Below, piece after piece: positions 1 through 9,396 of a DNA stretch of 64,000 nucleotides (the stretch's first letter is position 1; each line of letters starts with the position of its first letter). The stretch is from Christiangramia oceanisediminis (GTDB lineage: Bacteria; Bacteroidota; Bacteroidia; Flavobacteriales; Flavobacteriaceae), in assembly GCF_022570735.2 (NCBI RefSeq), contig NZ_JANCNS010000001.1, forward strand, positions 558,001 through 622,000, in the 5' to 3' direction. The notes under the pieces are model-generated. The model searched no databases. It worked only from the letters and a program-made list of their open reading frames with translations, and was not told where the DNA came from. A program made the position numbers and the translations under genes.

Positions 1-1455
1 CAACGGGTGATCACCAAAGTTGGGAATGCTACCTTGATGACCAACGTAACGACCGCTTCCGGGTTCGCTACGTTCATACTAACAGATTCCAAGCTCTTAC
101 AGGAATTTGGTGTAGTGGCATCGATCAATATACTGGCCATTTTCATTCTAAGTTTACTTATCATACCAATCATTTACAGCTATCTAAAGCCTCCTAAATA
201 CAGGCATTTGAAGCACCTGAACAAAAGATGGATTGGTGGATTCGTGGACTGGATGGAAAACATGGTTCGCAACAATCGTATAGCCATCTATATTTCTTCG
301 GTAGCGCTGCTTGCTTTAAGTATCATTGGGATCTATACCATTCGTATTTCAGGAAGCATCCTGGAGGATATGCCTAAGGAAACTCAGTTCTTTCAGGATG
401 TAAAATTTTTTGAAAGAGAGTTCGACGGTGTAATGCCTTTGGAGATCATCATAGATACTGAAAGGCCCAATGGGGTTATGAAGCTTTCGAACCTGAAAAG
501 AATGGAAGAACTGGAGCAGTTCATCCAGGATATCCCTGAACTATCCAAACCACTTTCGGTAAACAGGATAGTAAAATACGCCAAGCAGGCTTATTATAAC
601 GGTAATCCCAAATACTACCAGCTGCCAACTTCCCAGGAACGGAATTTCATCATGCCGTATGCTAAAAATCTTTCTTCAGAAGATGGCATTATGGAGGCAT
701 ATGTAGATTCCTCCGGCCAGTATGCGAGGGTTACTACCTTTATGCAGGATGTGGGTACCGAAAAAATGGAAGAAATAGAGCAGGATCTAATCCCAAAGAT
801 CAATAAGATTTTCCCTGAAGACAGATATGATGTTTCCTTAACCGGAAAGGCTCTTTTATTCCAGAAAGGAACGACCTACCTCGTAAAGAACCTGGTCATT
901 TCTCTTGGACTGGCCATACTTTTAATCGCCGGACTTATGGCGTGGATGTTCCGCAGCGCGCGAATGATCCTTATTTCATTGGTTCCAAACCTGTTACCAT
1001 TACTGGTAACTGCAGGAATGATGGGCTTCCTGGGTGTGCCAATTAAACCATCAACCATCCTGGTATTTAGTATAGCCTTCGGGATTTCGGTAGATGACAC
1101 CATACATTTCCTGGCGAAATACCGGCAGGAACTTAAGGCCAATAACTGGAAGATCAAGAAATCGGTTTATGCAGCCCTGAGAGAAACCGGGGTTAGCATG
1201 TTCTATACCTCGATCGTTCTTTTCTTTGGCTTTTCTGTATTTATGATAAGTAGCTTTGGAGGAACCGTAGCCCTTGGAGGTCTGGTTTCGGCCACCTTGC
1301 TTTTCGCAATGCTGGCTAACCTTTTACTACTGCCATCCCTTTTATTATCTCTTGAACGAAGTATCGCCAACAAAAAAGTCCTTAAGGAACCGGCGATGAA
1401 CATCATCGAAGAAGAGAACGGGGATGTTGAAGATTATCTAGACAAGAAGAATTGA
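1..1455 (+). CDS. RND/MMPL-superfamily exporter, C-terminal part (5' end outside window)
   Basis: The reading frame is open from the first base, so the gene begins upstream and about 484 residues are visible. The visible part has a hydrophobic bundle at about residues 25-60, a transmembrane helix near 95-115, a large soluble loop to about 290 and a second bundle of about five helices to 455. The motif GISVDDTIH near residue 361 is the acidic helix motif of RND-type proton-driven permeases. This matches the predicted exporters of the RND superfamily (COG1033/MMPL), inner-membrane proteins that move lipids or hydrophobic compounds. No partner genes are visible and the substrate cannot be read from the sequence. 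Family is confident. Confidence 0.85.
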   Translation, partial: QRVITKVGNATLMTNVTTASGFATFILTDSKLLQEFGVVASINILAIFILSLLIIPIIYSYLKPPKYRHLKHLNKRWIGGFVDWMENMVRNNRIAIYISSVALLALSIIGIYTIRISGSILEDMPKETQFFQDVKFFEREFDGVMPLEIIIDTERPNGVMKLSNLKRMEELEQFIQDIPELSKPLSVNRIVKYAKQAYYNGNPKYYQLPTSQERNFIMPYAKNLSSEDGIMEAYVDSSGQYARVTTFMQDVGTEKMEEIEQDLIPKINKIFPEDRYDVSLTGKALLFQKGTTYLVKNLVISLGLAILLIAGLMAWMFRSARMILISLVPNLLPLLVTAGMMGFLGVPIKPSTILVFSIAFGISVDDTIHFLAKYRQELKANNWKIKKSVYAALRETGVSMFYTSIVLFFGFSVFMISSFGGTVALGGLVSATLLFAMLANLLLLPSLLLSLERSIANKKVLKEPAMNIIEEENGDVEDYLDKKN

Positions 1456-1477
1456 AACTATTAATAAAATAGCCTGC

Positions 1478-1508
1478 TTGCTAAGCTTCAGGCGAAAAAC
1501 TATCTTTG
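1478..1508 (+). promoter_or_regulatory. Bacteroidota-type promoter for asnS
   Basis: TTG at 1478-1480 and TATCTTTG at 1501-1508 are 20 bases apart and match the sigma-ABfr consensus (TTTG, then TAnnTTTG). The box lies 21 bases before the asnS ATG. Confidence 0.6.
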
Positions 1509-1529
1509 TTTTTTCTAAATTTTGAGTAA

Positions 1530-2972
1530 ATGATACAAGCAAAAATCGCTGAAATACTGGAAAGTGATCAGTTTTTACAGGAATTCATGGTTAAAGGTTG
1601 GGTTCGCTCCTTTCGAAGTAACCGGTTTATCGCCCTTAACGACGGTTCCACCTTAAAAAACCTTCAGTGTGTTATCGATTTTGAAAATACTTCAGAGGAA
1701 ACTCTACGGAGAATCAATACCGGCGCAGCTATTTCGGTTAAGGGAACCCTTAAGGAAAGCCAGGGTAGCCAGCAGCGAGTGGAAATCGAGGTGAATGAGA
1801 TCAAGATACTTGGAGATGCCAATCCTGAAGAGGTAAAATACACCATACTTTCCCCTAAGAAACACAGCCTGGAAAAGCTTAGAGAACAGGCACATTTAAG
1901 GGTGAGAACCAATACATTTGGTGCCGTGATGAGGCTTAGAAGCAAACTTTCCTTTGCCGTTCATAAATATTTCCAGGAAAAGAATTTCCATTATGTGAAC
2001 ACCCCTATTATTACGGGAAGTGATGCCGAAGGCGCGGGAGAGATGTTCAGGGTGACTACCCTGGATATGAAAAATCCGCCAAAAAATGAAGACGGAAGTA
2101 TCGATTTCAGGGAAGATTTCTTCGGAAAAGAAACCAATTTAACGGTATCTGGCCAATTGGAGGCTGAAGCTTTCGCGCTGGGACTTGGACAGGTTTACAC
2201 CTTTGGCCCTACTTTCAGGGCTGAAAATTCAAATACCTCCCGGCACCTGGCCGAGTTCTGGATGATAGAACCCGAAGTTGCGTTTTGTGACCTGGATGGT
2301 AACATGGATCTTGCCGAGGATTTTATAAAATATGTACTTCGCTATATAGTGGAAAACTGCAAAGACGATCTGGAATTCCTTGCAGAAAGACATGCCAGCG
2401 AAGACAAGCTGAAACCAAAAGCTGAAAGAAGTGAAATGGGACTTTTGGAAAAGATCAACTTTGTTTTGGACAATAACTTCAAAAGAGTGAGTTATACCGA
2501 AGCGATTGAGATCCTGAAGAATTCCAAACCTAACAAGAAGAAGAAATTCAATTATATCATTGAAGAATGGGGTGCCGACCTCCAGAGTGAGCACGAACGC
2601 TTCCTGGTAGAGAAGCATTTTAAATGTCCCGTGATCATCTTTGACTATCCGGCTAAGATCAAGGCTTTCTATATGAGGCTTAACGAGGATGAGAAGACCG
2701 TACGGGCGATGGATATACTGTTCCCCGGAATTGGAGAGATCGTTGGCGGAAGCCAGAGGGAAGAACGCCTGGATGTTCTTAAGGCTAAAATGAAGGAACT
2801 GGATATCCCTGAAGAAGAACTATGGTGGTACCTGGATACCCGTAAATTTGGAACCTGTGTGCATAGTGGATTTGGACTTGGTTTCGAGCGTCTGGTACAA
2901 TTCGCCACCGGAATGGGCAATATTCGTGATGTAATTCCTTTCCCAAGAACCCCTCAGAACGCAGAATTTTAG
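1530..2972 (+). CDS. asnS: asparaginyl-tRNA synthetase
   Basis: Charges tRNA-Asn with asparagine in the cytoplasm. The 480 residues match the family length. An N-terminal OB-fold anticodon-binding domain (about 1-110, with VKGWVRSFR near residue 21) is followed by a class II catalytic core. Motif 2 is FRAENSNTSRHLAEF near residue 229, and motif 3 includes GFGLGFERLVQ near 446 followed by IRDVIPFPRTP at the C-terminus. The NTSRHLAEF form favours AsnRS over AspRS. The ATG at 1530 follows a good promoter. The next gene begins 4 bases after the stop, which suggests cotranscription. Confidence 0.97.
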   Translation: MIQAKIAEILESDQFLQEFMVKGWVRSFRSNRFIALNDGSTLKNLQCVIDFENTSEETLRRINTGAAISVKGTLKESQGSQQRVEIEVNEIKILGDANPEEVKYTILSPKKHSLEKLREQAHLRVRTNTFGAVMRLRSKLSFAVHKYFQEKNFHYVNTPIITGSDAEGAGEMFRVTTLDMKNPPKNEDGSIDFREDFFGKETNLTVSGQLEAEAFALGLGQVYTFGPTFRAENSNTSRHLAEFWMIEPEVAFCDLDGNMDLAEDFIKYVLRYIVENCKDDLEFLAERHASEDKLKPKAERSEMGLLEKINFVLDNNFKRVSYTEAIEILKNSKPNKKKKFNYIIEEWGADLQSEHERFLVEKHFKCPVIIFDYPAKIKAFYMRLNEDEKTVRAMDILFPGIGEIVGGSQREERLDVLKAKMKELDIPEEELWWYLDTRKFGTCVHSGFGLGFERLVQFATGMGNIRDVIPFPRTPQNAEF

Positions 2973-2976
2973 ATAA

Positions 2977-3831
2977 TTGAAGATCATAGAATCGCATATA
3001 GTTCCTGCAACTCCTCAAAAGATAAGGTTGCAGGAATATGCGATCACTATTTTCAATTCCATATCCACAAAAAGCGGACTCAAAAAAGCTATAAAAAAAG
3101 GGCTTATTCAAATCGACAGTGAACCCGCTACTACTGCTCACTGGATAAAGGAAGGACAAAAGATAGATCTGCTTCAACCTGAAAAACCTTCTAAACCTGT
3201 CTTTAAACTGAAGATTAATGTCATCTTCGAAGATGATAATCTGGCAGTGGTTCATAAACCCGCAGGCTACCCAACAAGTGGCAATTTTTTCAGGACCATA
3301 GAGAATTGCCTCCCTTTTAACCTGCAACCTTCAAAGGCAACAGATGCACTGCAGTGGCCCCTTCCAGCACATCGTTTAGACAGTCCAACTTCGGGCATCC
3401 TGCTTTGCGCCAAAACGCAACAAGCACTTTTAAGTCTTCAGAGATTATTCGAAAAAAAAGAGGTTACCAAGGTCTATCATTGCCTGGTACATGGACAAAT
3501 CAAAGCACCGCTTACTATAAGTTCTCCTGTCCAGGGAAAATCGGCAAAGACCCATGTAGAAATTGAAAAGTTTTTCAAAATAAATGATGAGCCATTTACG
3601 TTGTTAAAGGTATATCCGCTTACCGGAAGAACGCATCAAATTCGAGTTCATCTTTCAGAACAGGGCTACCCGATTATAGGTGATAAGTTATATACTATAA
3701 AACAACATGTATACTTCGAGGAAAAAAGCTTATTCCTGTTCGCCAGTGAGATCGAATTCCAGCACCCGGTAAGTGGGGAGAAAATGCTTTTCTCCCTGAG
3801 GCTACCCAAGCGATTCCGAAGACTGTTCTAA
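2977..3831 (+). CDS. RluA-family RNA pseudouridine synthase
   Basis: Converts uridine to pseudouridine in rRNA or tRNA; the exact target cannot be told from the sequence. The 284-residue protein has an S4-like RNA-binding segment at about 15-65. The catalytic motif HRLDSPTSG is near residue 131, where the Asp is the RluA nucleophile (the family form is HRLDxxTSG). A later GRTHQIRVH motif is also typical. Translation appears to start at TTG 2977, only 4 bases after asnS, so it is probably read from the asnS transcript. The family is certain, the subfamily (RluA, C or D) is not. Confidence 0.9.
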   Translation: MKIIESHIVPATPQKIRLQEYAITIFNSISTKSGLKKAIKKGLIQIDSEPATTAHWIKEGQKIDLLQPEKPSKPVFKLKINVIFEDDNLAVVHKPAGYPTSGNFFRTIENCLPFNLQPSKATDALQWPLPAHRLDSPTSGILLCAKTQQALLSLQRLFEKKEVTKVYHCLVHGQIKAPLTISSPVQGKSAKTHVEIEKFFKINDEPFTLLKVYPLTGRTHQIRVHLSEQGYPIIGDKLYTIKQHVYFEEKSLFLFASEIEFQHPVSGEKMLFSLRLPKRFRRLF

Positions 3832-3925
3832 AGATTCTGTTAACAAAATTTTACCAGAATCATAGGGTATGCCAAAGATAGTATGGCCCGGATTTTCATT
3901 ATTTTTGTTAGAGAAGTAATCATAT

Positions 3926-5383
3926 ATGCTAAAGCAACAATTAAACCTTAAACTGTCTCAAAAGCTGTCTCCACAGCAGATCCAGTTGATGAAGCTAATT
4001 CAATTGCCCACCCAGGCATTTGAACAGCGCATCAAACAGGAGCTGGAGGAAAATCCGGCTCTCGAGGACGGTAAAGAGGAACGAATAGATGAATATGATG
4101 ATTTGAGCAATGAATCTTCAGAGGATGATTACGATAATGAAACCATCGAAACCGAAATCGATGTAGATGAATACCTGAGTGATGATGAGATCCCAAGCTA
4201 CAGGCTTCAGGCTAATAATTACAGCCCCGATGATGATGACAAACAGGTACCATATGCAGCTGGAACTTCATTTACCCAACATCTCAAATCCCAGTTAAGC
4301 ACCTTCCGTTTTGATGAAACAGAGCACGAAATTGCAGAATTCCTGGTAGGTAGCGTGGATGAGAGCGGTTATATTCGCCGAAGTGTCCAGGATATCGTGG
4401 ATGACCTGGCCTTTACCCAGAATATCTATACCAATGAGGAACAGGTAGAAAAGGTACTTCAGAAAGTACAGCAACTGGATCCGGCCGGGGTTGGAGCCAG
4501 AAGCCTTGAGGAATGCCTGCTCATTCAATTAAATCGCAAGGAGCCTACCAAACAGGTAACCCTGGCAACCGAGATCCTGAAGCGATCTTTTGACCATTTC
4601 AGCAAGAAGCATTACAAAAAATTGCTTTCCAGGCATGATATTTCTGAAGATGAATTACGCGATGCTATTGAAGTGATCGAACATCTTAACCCAAAACCCG
4701 GTGGCGCATACTCTGGCAATACACGTATCGTAGAACACGTGATCCCCGATTTCACCATTAAGATCGAAGATGGTGAACTACAACTTAGTTTGAATGGACG
4801 TAATGCCCCTGAAATGCATATTTCAAGGGACTATAGCAATATGCTTAAGGGTTACAAGGAATCTAAAGAAAAAACCAAGGCACAAAAGGATGCCGTCATG
4901 TTCATCAAACAAAAACTGGATGCTGCAAAATGGTTTATCGAAGCCATTAAACAGCGCCAGCAAACCCTTATGGTTACGATGAGTTCCATCATGAATTACC
5001 AGAAGGAATATTTTCTTACCGGTGATGAGCGTAACCTAAGGCCAATGATCCTTAAGGATATCGCAGATGAGATCGAAATGGATGTCTCAACCGTTTCAAG
5101 GGTGGCTAATTCGAAATATGTTGACACACCTTATGGAACCAAGCTAATCAAGGAATTTTTCTCAGAATCCATGAAGAACGACCAGGGAGAGGATGTTTCT
5201 ACCAGGGAGATCAAAAAGATCCTGGAAATTTCAATAGAGGAAGAGAATAAACGAAAACCATTAACCGATGAGAAACTGGCCAAGGTTCTAAAGGATAAAG
5301 GCTATCCAATTGCCAGGAGAACAGTGGCAAAATACCGGGAACAACTTGACATACCAGTAGCGCGTTTACGTAAAGAAATTTAA
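3926..5383 (+). CDS. rpoN: RNA polymerase sigma-54 factor
   Basis: Alternative sigma factor that recognises -24/-12 promoters and needs AAA+ activators to melt DNA. The Gln-rich region I is at residues 1-50 (LSQKLSPQQIQLMKLIQ), a very acidic region II at about 55-110, the core-binding region follows, and the C-terminal RpoN box ARRTVAKYRE is near residue 464. The 485 residues match full-length members. A TATTTTTG -7-like box at 3900-3907 lies shortly upstream. The stop codon overlaps the next start (TAATG), so the pair is an operon. No sigma-54 activator is encoded in this window. Confidence 0.97.
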   Translation: MLKQQLNLKLSQKLSPQQIQLMKLIQLPTQAFEQRIKQELEENPALEDGKEERIDEYDDLSNESSEDDYDNETIETEIDVDEYLSDDEIPSYRLQANNYSPDDDDKQVPYAAGTSFTQHLKSQLSTFRFDETEHEIAEFLVGSVDESGYIRRSVQDIVDDLAFTQNIYTNEEQVEKVLQKVQQLDPAGVGARSLEECLLIQLNRKEPTKQVTLATEILKRSFDHFSKKHYKKLLSRHDISEDELRDAIEVIEHLNPKPGGAYSGNTRIVEHVIPDFTIKIEDGELQLSLNGRNAPEMHISRDYSNMLKGYKESKEKTKAQKDAVMFIKQKLDAAKWFIEAIKQRQQTLMVTMSSIMNYQKEYFLTGDERNLRPMILKDIADEIEMDVSTVSRVANSKYVDTPYGTKLIKEFFSESMKNDQGEDVSTREIKKILEISIEEENKRKPLTDEKLAKVLKDKGYPIARRTVAKYREQLDIPVARLRKEI

Positions 5384-6015
5384 TGAAACCAATTCTTAAG
5401 CTTGCCTCTTATCTTTTTCATCCGCTGTGGATGCCTTTCACCGGAAGCTTTCTATATTTCATGCTAATTCCCAGGTATTTCCCGGGAGAGATCGTCAAGG
5501 CGAAATTACTGGCCATTGCCATAATCACTATTTTTATACCAATAGTCTTTTATTTTCTTCTAAAGAACCTGGGCAAAGTTCAAAGCCAGTTCTTACAAGA
5601 TGTAAAGGAGCGCAAATGGCCGCTCTTTTTCTTTATCCTGCTGGTTTTTATGGTCCTAAACCAGATCCTTAATGTATATAATTACCCGGGGCTATATTTT
5701 TATTTCGTAGGCATTCTTATTTCCACATGCCTGGCTTATATCCTCACCTGGTTCAATATGAAGATCAGTCTGCACATGATTGGTATTTCAGGCCTTATCA
5801 TGTTTTTCGTGGCATTTTGCCTCTACTTTCACCTTTACCTTATTTACACCCTAAGTTTCCTCATCATCGCTGCAGGCCTTACCGCCTCTTCCAGATTATA
5901 TTACAAAGCTCATACCGGATGGGAACTGGTCCTGGGGGTAGTTATTGGTTTTTTACCACAGTTATTCGTCCTCAAATTCTGGTTTACAGAATATAGAACG
6001 TTAGACCTATTTTAA
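5383..6015 (+). CDS. multi-span inner-membrane protein, partner of rpoN
   Basis: A 210-residue protein with about six predicted transmembrane helices. Near the C-terminus it has SSRLYYKAHTGWELVLG, which recalls the last motif of PAP2-type phosphatases (SR...H), but the earlier KxxxxxxRP and PSGH motifs are not evident. I therefore do not assign an enzyme. It overlaps the rpoN stop by one base and is presumably translated with it. Its 3' end overlaps the convergent barrel gene by 32 bases (5984-6015). Confidence 0.75.
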   Translation: MKPILKLASYLFHPLWMPFTGSFLYFMLIPRYFPGEIVKAKLLAIAIITIFIPIVFYFLLKNLGKVQSQFLQDVKERKWPLFFFILLVFMVLNQILNVYNYPGLYFYFVGILISTCLAYILTWFNMKISLHMIGISGLIMFFVAFCLYFHLYLIYTLSFLIIAAGLTASSRLYYKAHTGWELVLGVVIGFLPQLFVLKFWFTEYRTLDLF

Positions 6016-6700
6016 GAGTAGAAAGACCAAGCTCTTCTTCATCCACCATCGCATCCTGAAAAAATGGCGTTAATGCATAATAAAACTGAAAATTGAAGGT
6101 ATTATAACCAAAGGTAAAAGTTGCACCCAATCTCAAACGGTTAAGTTCGGGAATATCATTAATGATAACCCGCGTGTCTGAATCTTTGTAATTGCTTCGA
6201 AAGTTATACATATAACCCAATTTTAGACCTGAGTAGATCCTCCAGAACTTATAGGTTTGCGGCGTAGAGGTACGCCACCTGAATTCCAGGGGCAGTTCTA
6301 CCAACTGAGTGGTAAAGCGATTGGTACTGTAATCAAGGTCATCGTCCAGGCTTCTGAAAATAGTACCGTCGTTAGATTCACCTATAAAAAGGTTTTGCCC
6401 ATAACTGGCTATAGACCATCCAAGGCCAAGACCAATAGCTACATTTCTTCTTTCATTTAACGGAAAGTCCCTTATAAAGCCAAGATGCATCCCACCTGAA
6501 AAGCTTTCCTGTGAAATTGTAGATGGTCGCTCAGTGATAAGATTAAAACTGAAACCAACGTAAAACTGATCTTCCCTGTATGAACTATCAATGCTAAATG
6601 GGATAGAATCCGGAATCTTATACCTGTCTTCTTCCTCCTGGGCAGATAGGAAAACCGGTAATAAAAGGCTTAGGAATAACAGGTGAAGCTTAGGATTCAT
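5984..6700 (-). CDS. outer-membrane beta-barrel protein (PorT-like porin family)
   Basis: The 238-residue product begins with a signal peptide (MNPKLHLLFLSLLLPVFLSAQ), followed by alternating amphipathic strands ending in an aromatic-rich C-terminus (LGLSTLKIGLTFYIL), as expected for a small outer-membrane barrel. Its length and pattern resemble PorT/porin-family proteins of Bacteroidota. PorT itself serves type IX secretion, but no type IX genes are adjacent, so I do not name it porT. It stands apart from the exbB operon, whose terminator lies upstream of its start. Confidence 0.7.
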   Translation of the reverse strand: MNPKLHLLFLSLLLPVFLSAQEEEDRYKIPDSIPFSIDSSYREDQFYVGFSFNLITERPSTISQESFSGGMHLGFIRDFPLNERRNVAIGLGLGWSIASYGQNLFIGESNDGTIFRSLDDDLDYSTNRFTTQLVELPLEFRWRTSTPQTYKFWRIYSGLKLGYMYNFRSNYKDSDTRVIINDIPELNRLRLGATFTFGYNTFNFQFYYALTPFFQDAMVDEEELGLSTLKIGLTFYIL

Positions 6701-6727
6701 CCGGAAATTAATGTGAAGTTTAAATAT

Positions 6728-6768
6728 AAAAAAACATCCTGTTCGAATTTAGATCAAACAGGATGTTT
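6728..6768 (-). terminator. intrinsic terminator of the exbB-exbD operon
   Basis: Perfect 12-bp stem, 6732-6743 with 6757-6768 (AAACATCCTGTT), and a 13-base loop. On the minus strand it is followed by a run of T (A run at 6728-6734). It lies about 20 bases beyond the last exbD. Confidence 0.88.
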
Positions 6769-6789
6769 AGTATAATTAAATCGAAAAGA

Positions 6790-7272
6790 TTATTCAACGT
6801 TTCGCGTAGCATCTCCAACAACCGTAGTATAGTTGATCTTGAGAGCTTCTGCTTTTCTCAATTCTTGTTTAATATCAGAAACCAATCCCATATTTGTTTC
6901 TTCATCTACCTTTAATGCGGTAGTTAAATATGGTACCAATTCCTCTCGTTTTGACTCGCGCTCTGCGTAGATAAACTGCTGTACTTCTTCAACACTGGCA
7001 AATTTATCATTTAACTGGATACGAGCTTCAGTTCCGTATTTGGCCTGATATCTCTGGCTCGGTTTCCCGGCGTAGATATACATGATCAAATCTTTCTTAT
7101 CTAGTTTCTCAACCTGGTCAGCGAATGGTAAGGTATTTTCTACCATAAGTGTAGTATCTCGCATTACAGTGGCCACCATAAAGAAAAACAAGAGCATGAA
7201 AACGATATCAGGTAGCGATGCCGTACTAATTGCCGGCAATTCTCCAGACTTCTTCTTTTTAAATTTAGACAT
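6790..7272 (-). CDS. ExbD/TolR-type biopolymer transport protein (second copy)
   Basis: One of the ion-channel partners that couple the proton motive force to TonB. The 160-residue protein has a short cytoplasmic N-terminus, one transmembrane helix (VFMLLFFFMVATVM, about 26-39) preceded by the conserved Asp of the LPDIVF motif, and a periplasmic domain. It is the last gene of the leftward exbB operon, 29 bases after the first exbD. Two exbD genes in tandem are usual in Bacteroidota. The lysine-rich N-terminus (MSKFKKKKSGE) fits the inside-positive rule. Confidence 0.88.
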   Translation of the reverse strand: MSKFKKKKSGELPAISTASLPDIVFMLLFFFMVATVMRDTTLMVENTLPFADQVEKLDKKDLIMYIYAGKPSQRYQAKYGTEARIQLNDKFASVEEVQQFIYAERESKREELVPYLTTALKVDEETNMGLVSDIKQELRKAEALKINYTTVVGDATRNVE

Positions 7273-7301
7273 AATTAAAGTCGTTTTCGTTTGTTAATGT
7301 T

Positions 7302-7910
7302 CTAACTCTTAGGTTCGGCCTCAGACAGTTTTTGAGGAATCATATCCTGAATCACATTGATCTTCTCTTTAAGAGCATCTTTATCTCCAGTAAATTGAGG
7401 ATCATTGAAATTCTTCTCCATCTGCGTAAAGGTCATCCCATACATTCTCTGAGCTTCACGGTCTCTAAGCTGATTATATGCAGCCACGAGTTCGTTCTGA
7501 ACAGCGATGTAAGTTCCATACTCAGTTCCGCGGTTATTCTGAAGTGAGATAATCGCCTTTTGAGGATTCACTGATGAGTTAGGATCCTTAGGTCCCTGGC
7601 AGAAGCTACAGGCTTCATCACCTGTACCCGCTCCATTATCAAGGAACTCAACAGCAGCTTCCCTTAATTCGGAAAGCTCCATCTCTTCATCTTCGACCAG
7701 CAGCTCATTGTTACTGTTAACCTGCACGGTAAAGATGTTACGTTGTTTAATGATCGGAGGCTCTACGTCTTCAGGTTGCCATGGCGGTAACTTTCGGCTT
7801 ATCCCGCTATCTGTTTCGATGGTAGTGGTTACCAGGAAAAAGATAAGTAGCAGGAAGGCGATGTCTGCCATAGAACCAGCGTTCACTTCCGGTGCTGATC
7901 TCTTTGCCAT
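7302..7910 (-). CDS. exbD: ExbD/TolR-type biopolymer transport protein (first copy)
   Basis: ExbD subunit of the TonB energising complex in the inner membrane. The 202 residues contain a single N-terminal helix (IAFLLLIFFLVTTTI) with the essential-type Asp in MADIAF, then a long periplasmic domain. A CSFCQGP segment near residue 100 adds two Cys that could form a disulphide. It follows the small membrane gene by 1 base, so translation is probably coupled. It is clearly a paralogue of the next gene, but longer. Confidence 0.88.
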   Translation of the reverse strand: MAKRSAPEVNAGSMADIAFLLLIFFLVTTTIETDSGISRKLPPWQPEDVEPPIIKQRNIFTVQVNSNNELLVEDEEMELSELREAAVEFLDNGAGTGDEACSFCQGPKDPNSSVNPQKAIISLQNNRGTEYGTYIAVQNELVAAYNQLRDREAQRMYGMTFTQMEKNFNDPQFTGDKDALKEKINVIQDMIPQKLSEAEPKS

Positions 7911-7911
7911 A

Positions 7912-8349
7912 TTACTTAGCTAATTTTTTAATTCCAGAGAATACCATTGATGCAACGGCAATTCCGGCCAGGATATAGAAGGTAATTAAACCTGCTCCAA
8001 CCCAGTGATCACCAGATGCTGAAAGCATGGTACCGTCTTTTAACTCCCTTGCTGTTCCCTCGCTCAACATATAAGCGATTACAACGATCACCAAAAATGA
8101 TCCTACAGCAATTAACGTGTTCTTAATATTCCCTCTGAACAAACCTACGATCACAAATAATGCCACGATGACAATTACCGCGAATAAAACCAGGTAAGCG
8201 ATCCACATATACGGATCAAGATGACTACCCTGAAGGTCTGCTGAGGCTTTAATAGCGTCGTCACCGGTGGCGATGATCCTTCCCAGAAGGATCAAACCTA
8301 TCACACCAATAACGAGTGCCAGATATTTTAATATTTTATGTAAGGTCAT
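7912..8349 (-). CDS. small inner-membrane protein in the exbB-exbD operon
   Basis: A 145-residue protein of unknown function with about four hydrophobic segments (about 10-27, 48-70, 75-95, 120-140). It lies between exbB (17-base gap) and the first exbD (1-base gap) on the same strand, so it is almost certainly cotranscribed with the TonB energising complex. A protein of this kind is often found at this position in flavobacterial exb operons. A role in assembling or tuning the ExbB/ExbD channel is plausible but only inferred from position. Confidence 0.75.
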   Translation of the reverse strand: MTLHKILKYLALVIGVIGLILLGRIIATGDDAIKASADLQGSHLDPYMWIAYLVLFAVIVIVALFVIVGLFRGNIKNTLIAVGSFLVIVVIAYMLSEGTARELKDGTMLSASGDHWVGAGLITFYILAGIAVASMVFSGIKKLAK

Positions 8350-8366
8350 GATTTTTTTGCTTTGTC

Positions 8367-9164
8367 TTAGACTCTCTTTTTGTTCTTGTAAGCTACTAAC
8401 ATATCGATTAGAAGGATAGAAGCATCTTCCATATCGTTTACGATACTGTCTATCTTAGCGATGATGTAGTTATAGAAAATCTGAAGAATAATCGCAACGA
8501 TCAAACCGAATACAGTTGTAAGAAGTGCTACTTTAATACCTCCCGCAACTAGTGATGGCTGCATATCTCCAGCTGCCTCGATACGGTCAAAAGCCTGAAT
8601 CATCCCGATTACAGTACCCATGAACCCAAGCATAGGAGCCAATGCGATAAACAAGGAAACCCAAGATACGTTCTTCTCAAGCTGTCCCATTTGAACACCT
8701 CCGTAAGCCACAACTGCTTTCTCTGCAGCTTCGATGCTTTCGTCTGCCCTGTCTAGACCCTGGTAGTAAATAGAAGCAACAGGACCTTTTGTATTTCTAC
8801 AAACTTCCTTAGCAGCCTCGATTCCTCCACTGTTAAGAGCGTCTTCAACGTTTTGAGCAAGTTTCTTGGTGTTGGTGGTTGAAAGGTTTAAAAAGATAAT
8901 TCTCTCAATGGCAATAGCCAAACCAAGAATTAAACAAAGGAGAACGATTCCCATGAATACTGGACCACCTTCGATGAATCGTTTTTTAAGCTCCTGATGA
9001 AAACCAAGTTCTTCTTCCACAAGTTCATCACCGGCTGCTTCTTCGTCCTGTACGAAGGTCACAATCGTTCCTGGCAAAGTATTCGCGCTATTAGCCGCCT
9101 TTAGATTGTAGGCCCCAAGAACCGTAATCGCGGCGATTACCAAAATAGAAAATAATCTTTTCAT
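8367..9164 (-). CDS. exbB: ExbB/TolQ/MotA-family proton channel protein
   Basis: Channel subunit that, with ExbD, energises TonB-dependent outer-membrane transport. The 265-residue protein has an extra N-terminal hydrophobic segment (a signal or anchor, about 5-24) and then the family's three helices near 75-95, 165-195 and 205-240. The conserved MotA/TolQ region includes LAPMLGFMGTVIGMI. The N-terminal extension is usual for Bacteroidota copies. It is the first gene of the four-gene leftward operon. No tonB is adjacent, but a TonB is encoded at 49886 and TonB-like domains at 14532 and 17799. Confidence 0.93.
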   Translation of the reverse strand: MKRLFSILVIAAITVLGAYNLKAANSANTLPGTIVTFVQDEEAAGDELVEEELGFHQELKKRFIEGGPVFMGIVLLCLILGLAIAIERIIFLNLSTTNTKKLAQNVEDALNSGGIEAAKEVCRNTKGPVASIYYQGLDRADESIEAAEKAVVAYGGVQMGQLEKNVSWVSLFIALAPMLGFMGTVIGMIQAFDRIEAAGDMQPSLVAGGIKVALLTTVFGLIVAIILQIFYNYIIAKIDSIVNDMEDASILLIDMLVAYKNKKRV

Positions 9165-9233
9165 TACTGTTTGTCTTAATTTAATTAGTTAAAGGTTTAA
9201 AGATATAAATTATTTTTAATAAAAAACACTTAG

Positions 9234-9321
9234 CAGAGAGGAAGGGATTCGAACCCTCGATACGCTTGTGACGTATACACACTTTCCAGGCGTGCGCCTT
9301 CGACCACTCGGCCACCTCTCT
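9234..9321 (-). tRNA. tRNA-Ser (anticodon GGA)
   Basis: Read on the minus strand, the 88-nt sequence starts AGAGAGG (9321-9315), paired with CCTCTCT (9241-9235), with discriminator G at 9234. The anticodon loop is CTGGAAA (9289-9283), giving GGA. It has the long variable arm of serine tRNAs and the T-loop GGTTCGAATCC. No CCA is encoded. Confidence 0.96.
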
Positions 9322-9396
9322 ATTAGGCTTTTAATTCATTAGGGCCGGCAAATAACAAAAAAAAAACTTTTCCGTCAAGTATGCCGACGTTAATTT

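Noticed and set aside
2785-3327. 180-codon minus-strand open frame across the asnS/pseudouridine synthase junction
   Set aside because: It overlaps two conserved genes on the other strand and its protein has no family features.
5984-6700. Naming the barrel gene porT
   Set aside because: Size and signal peptide fit, but no type IX secretion neighbours or diagnostic motif can be read by eye.
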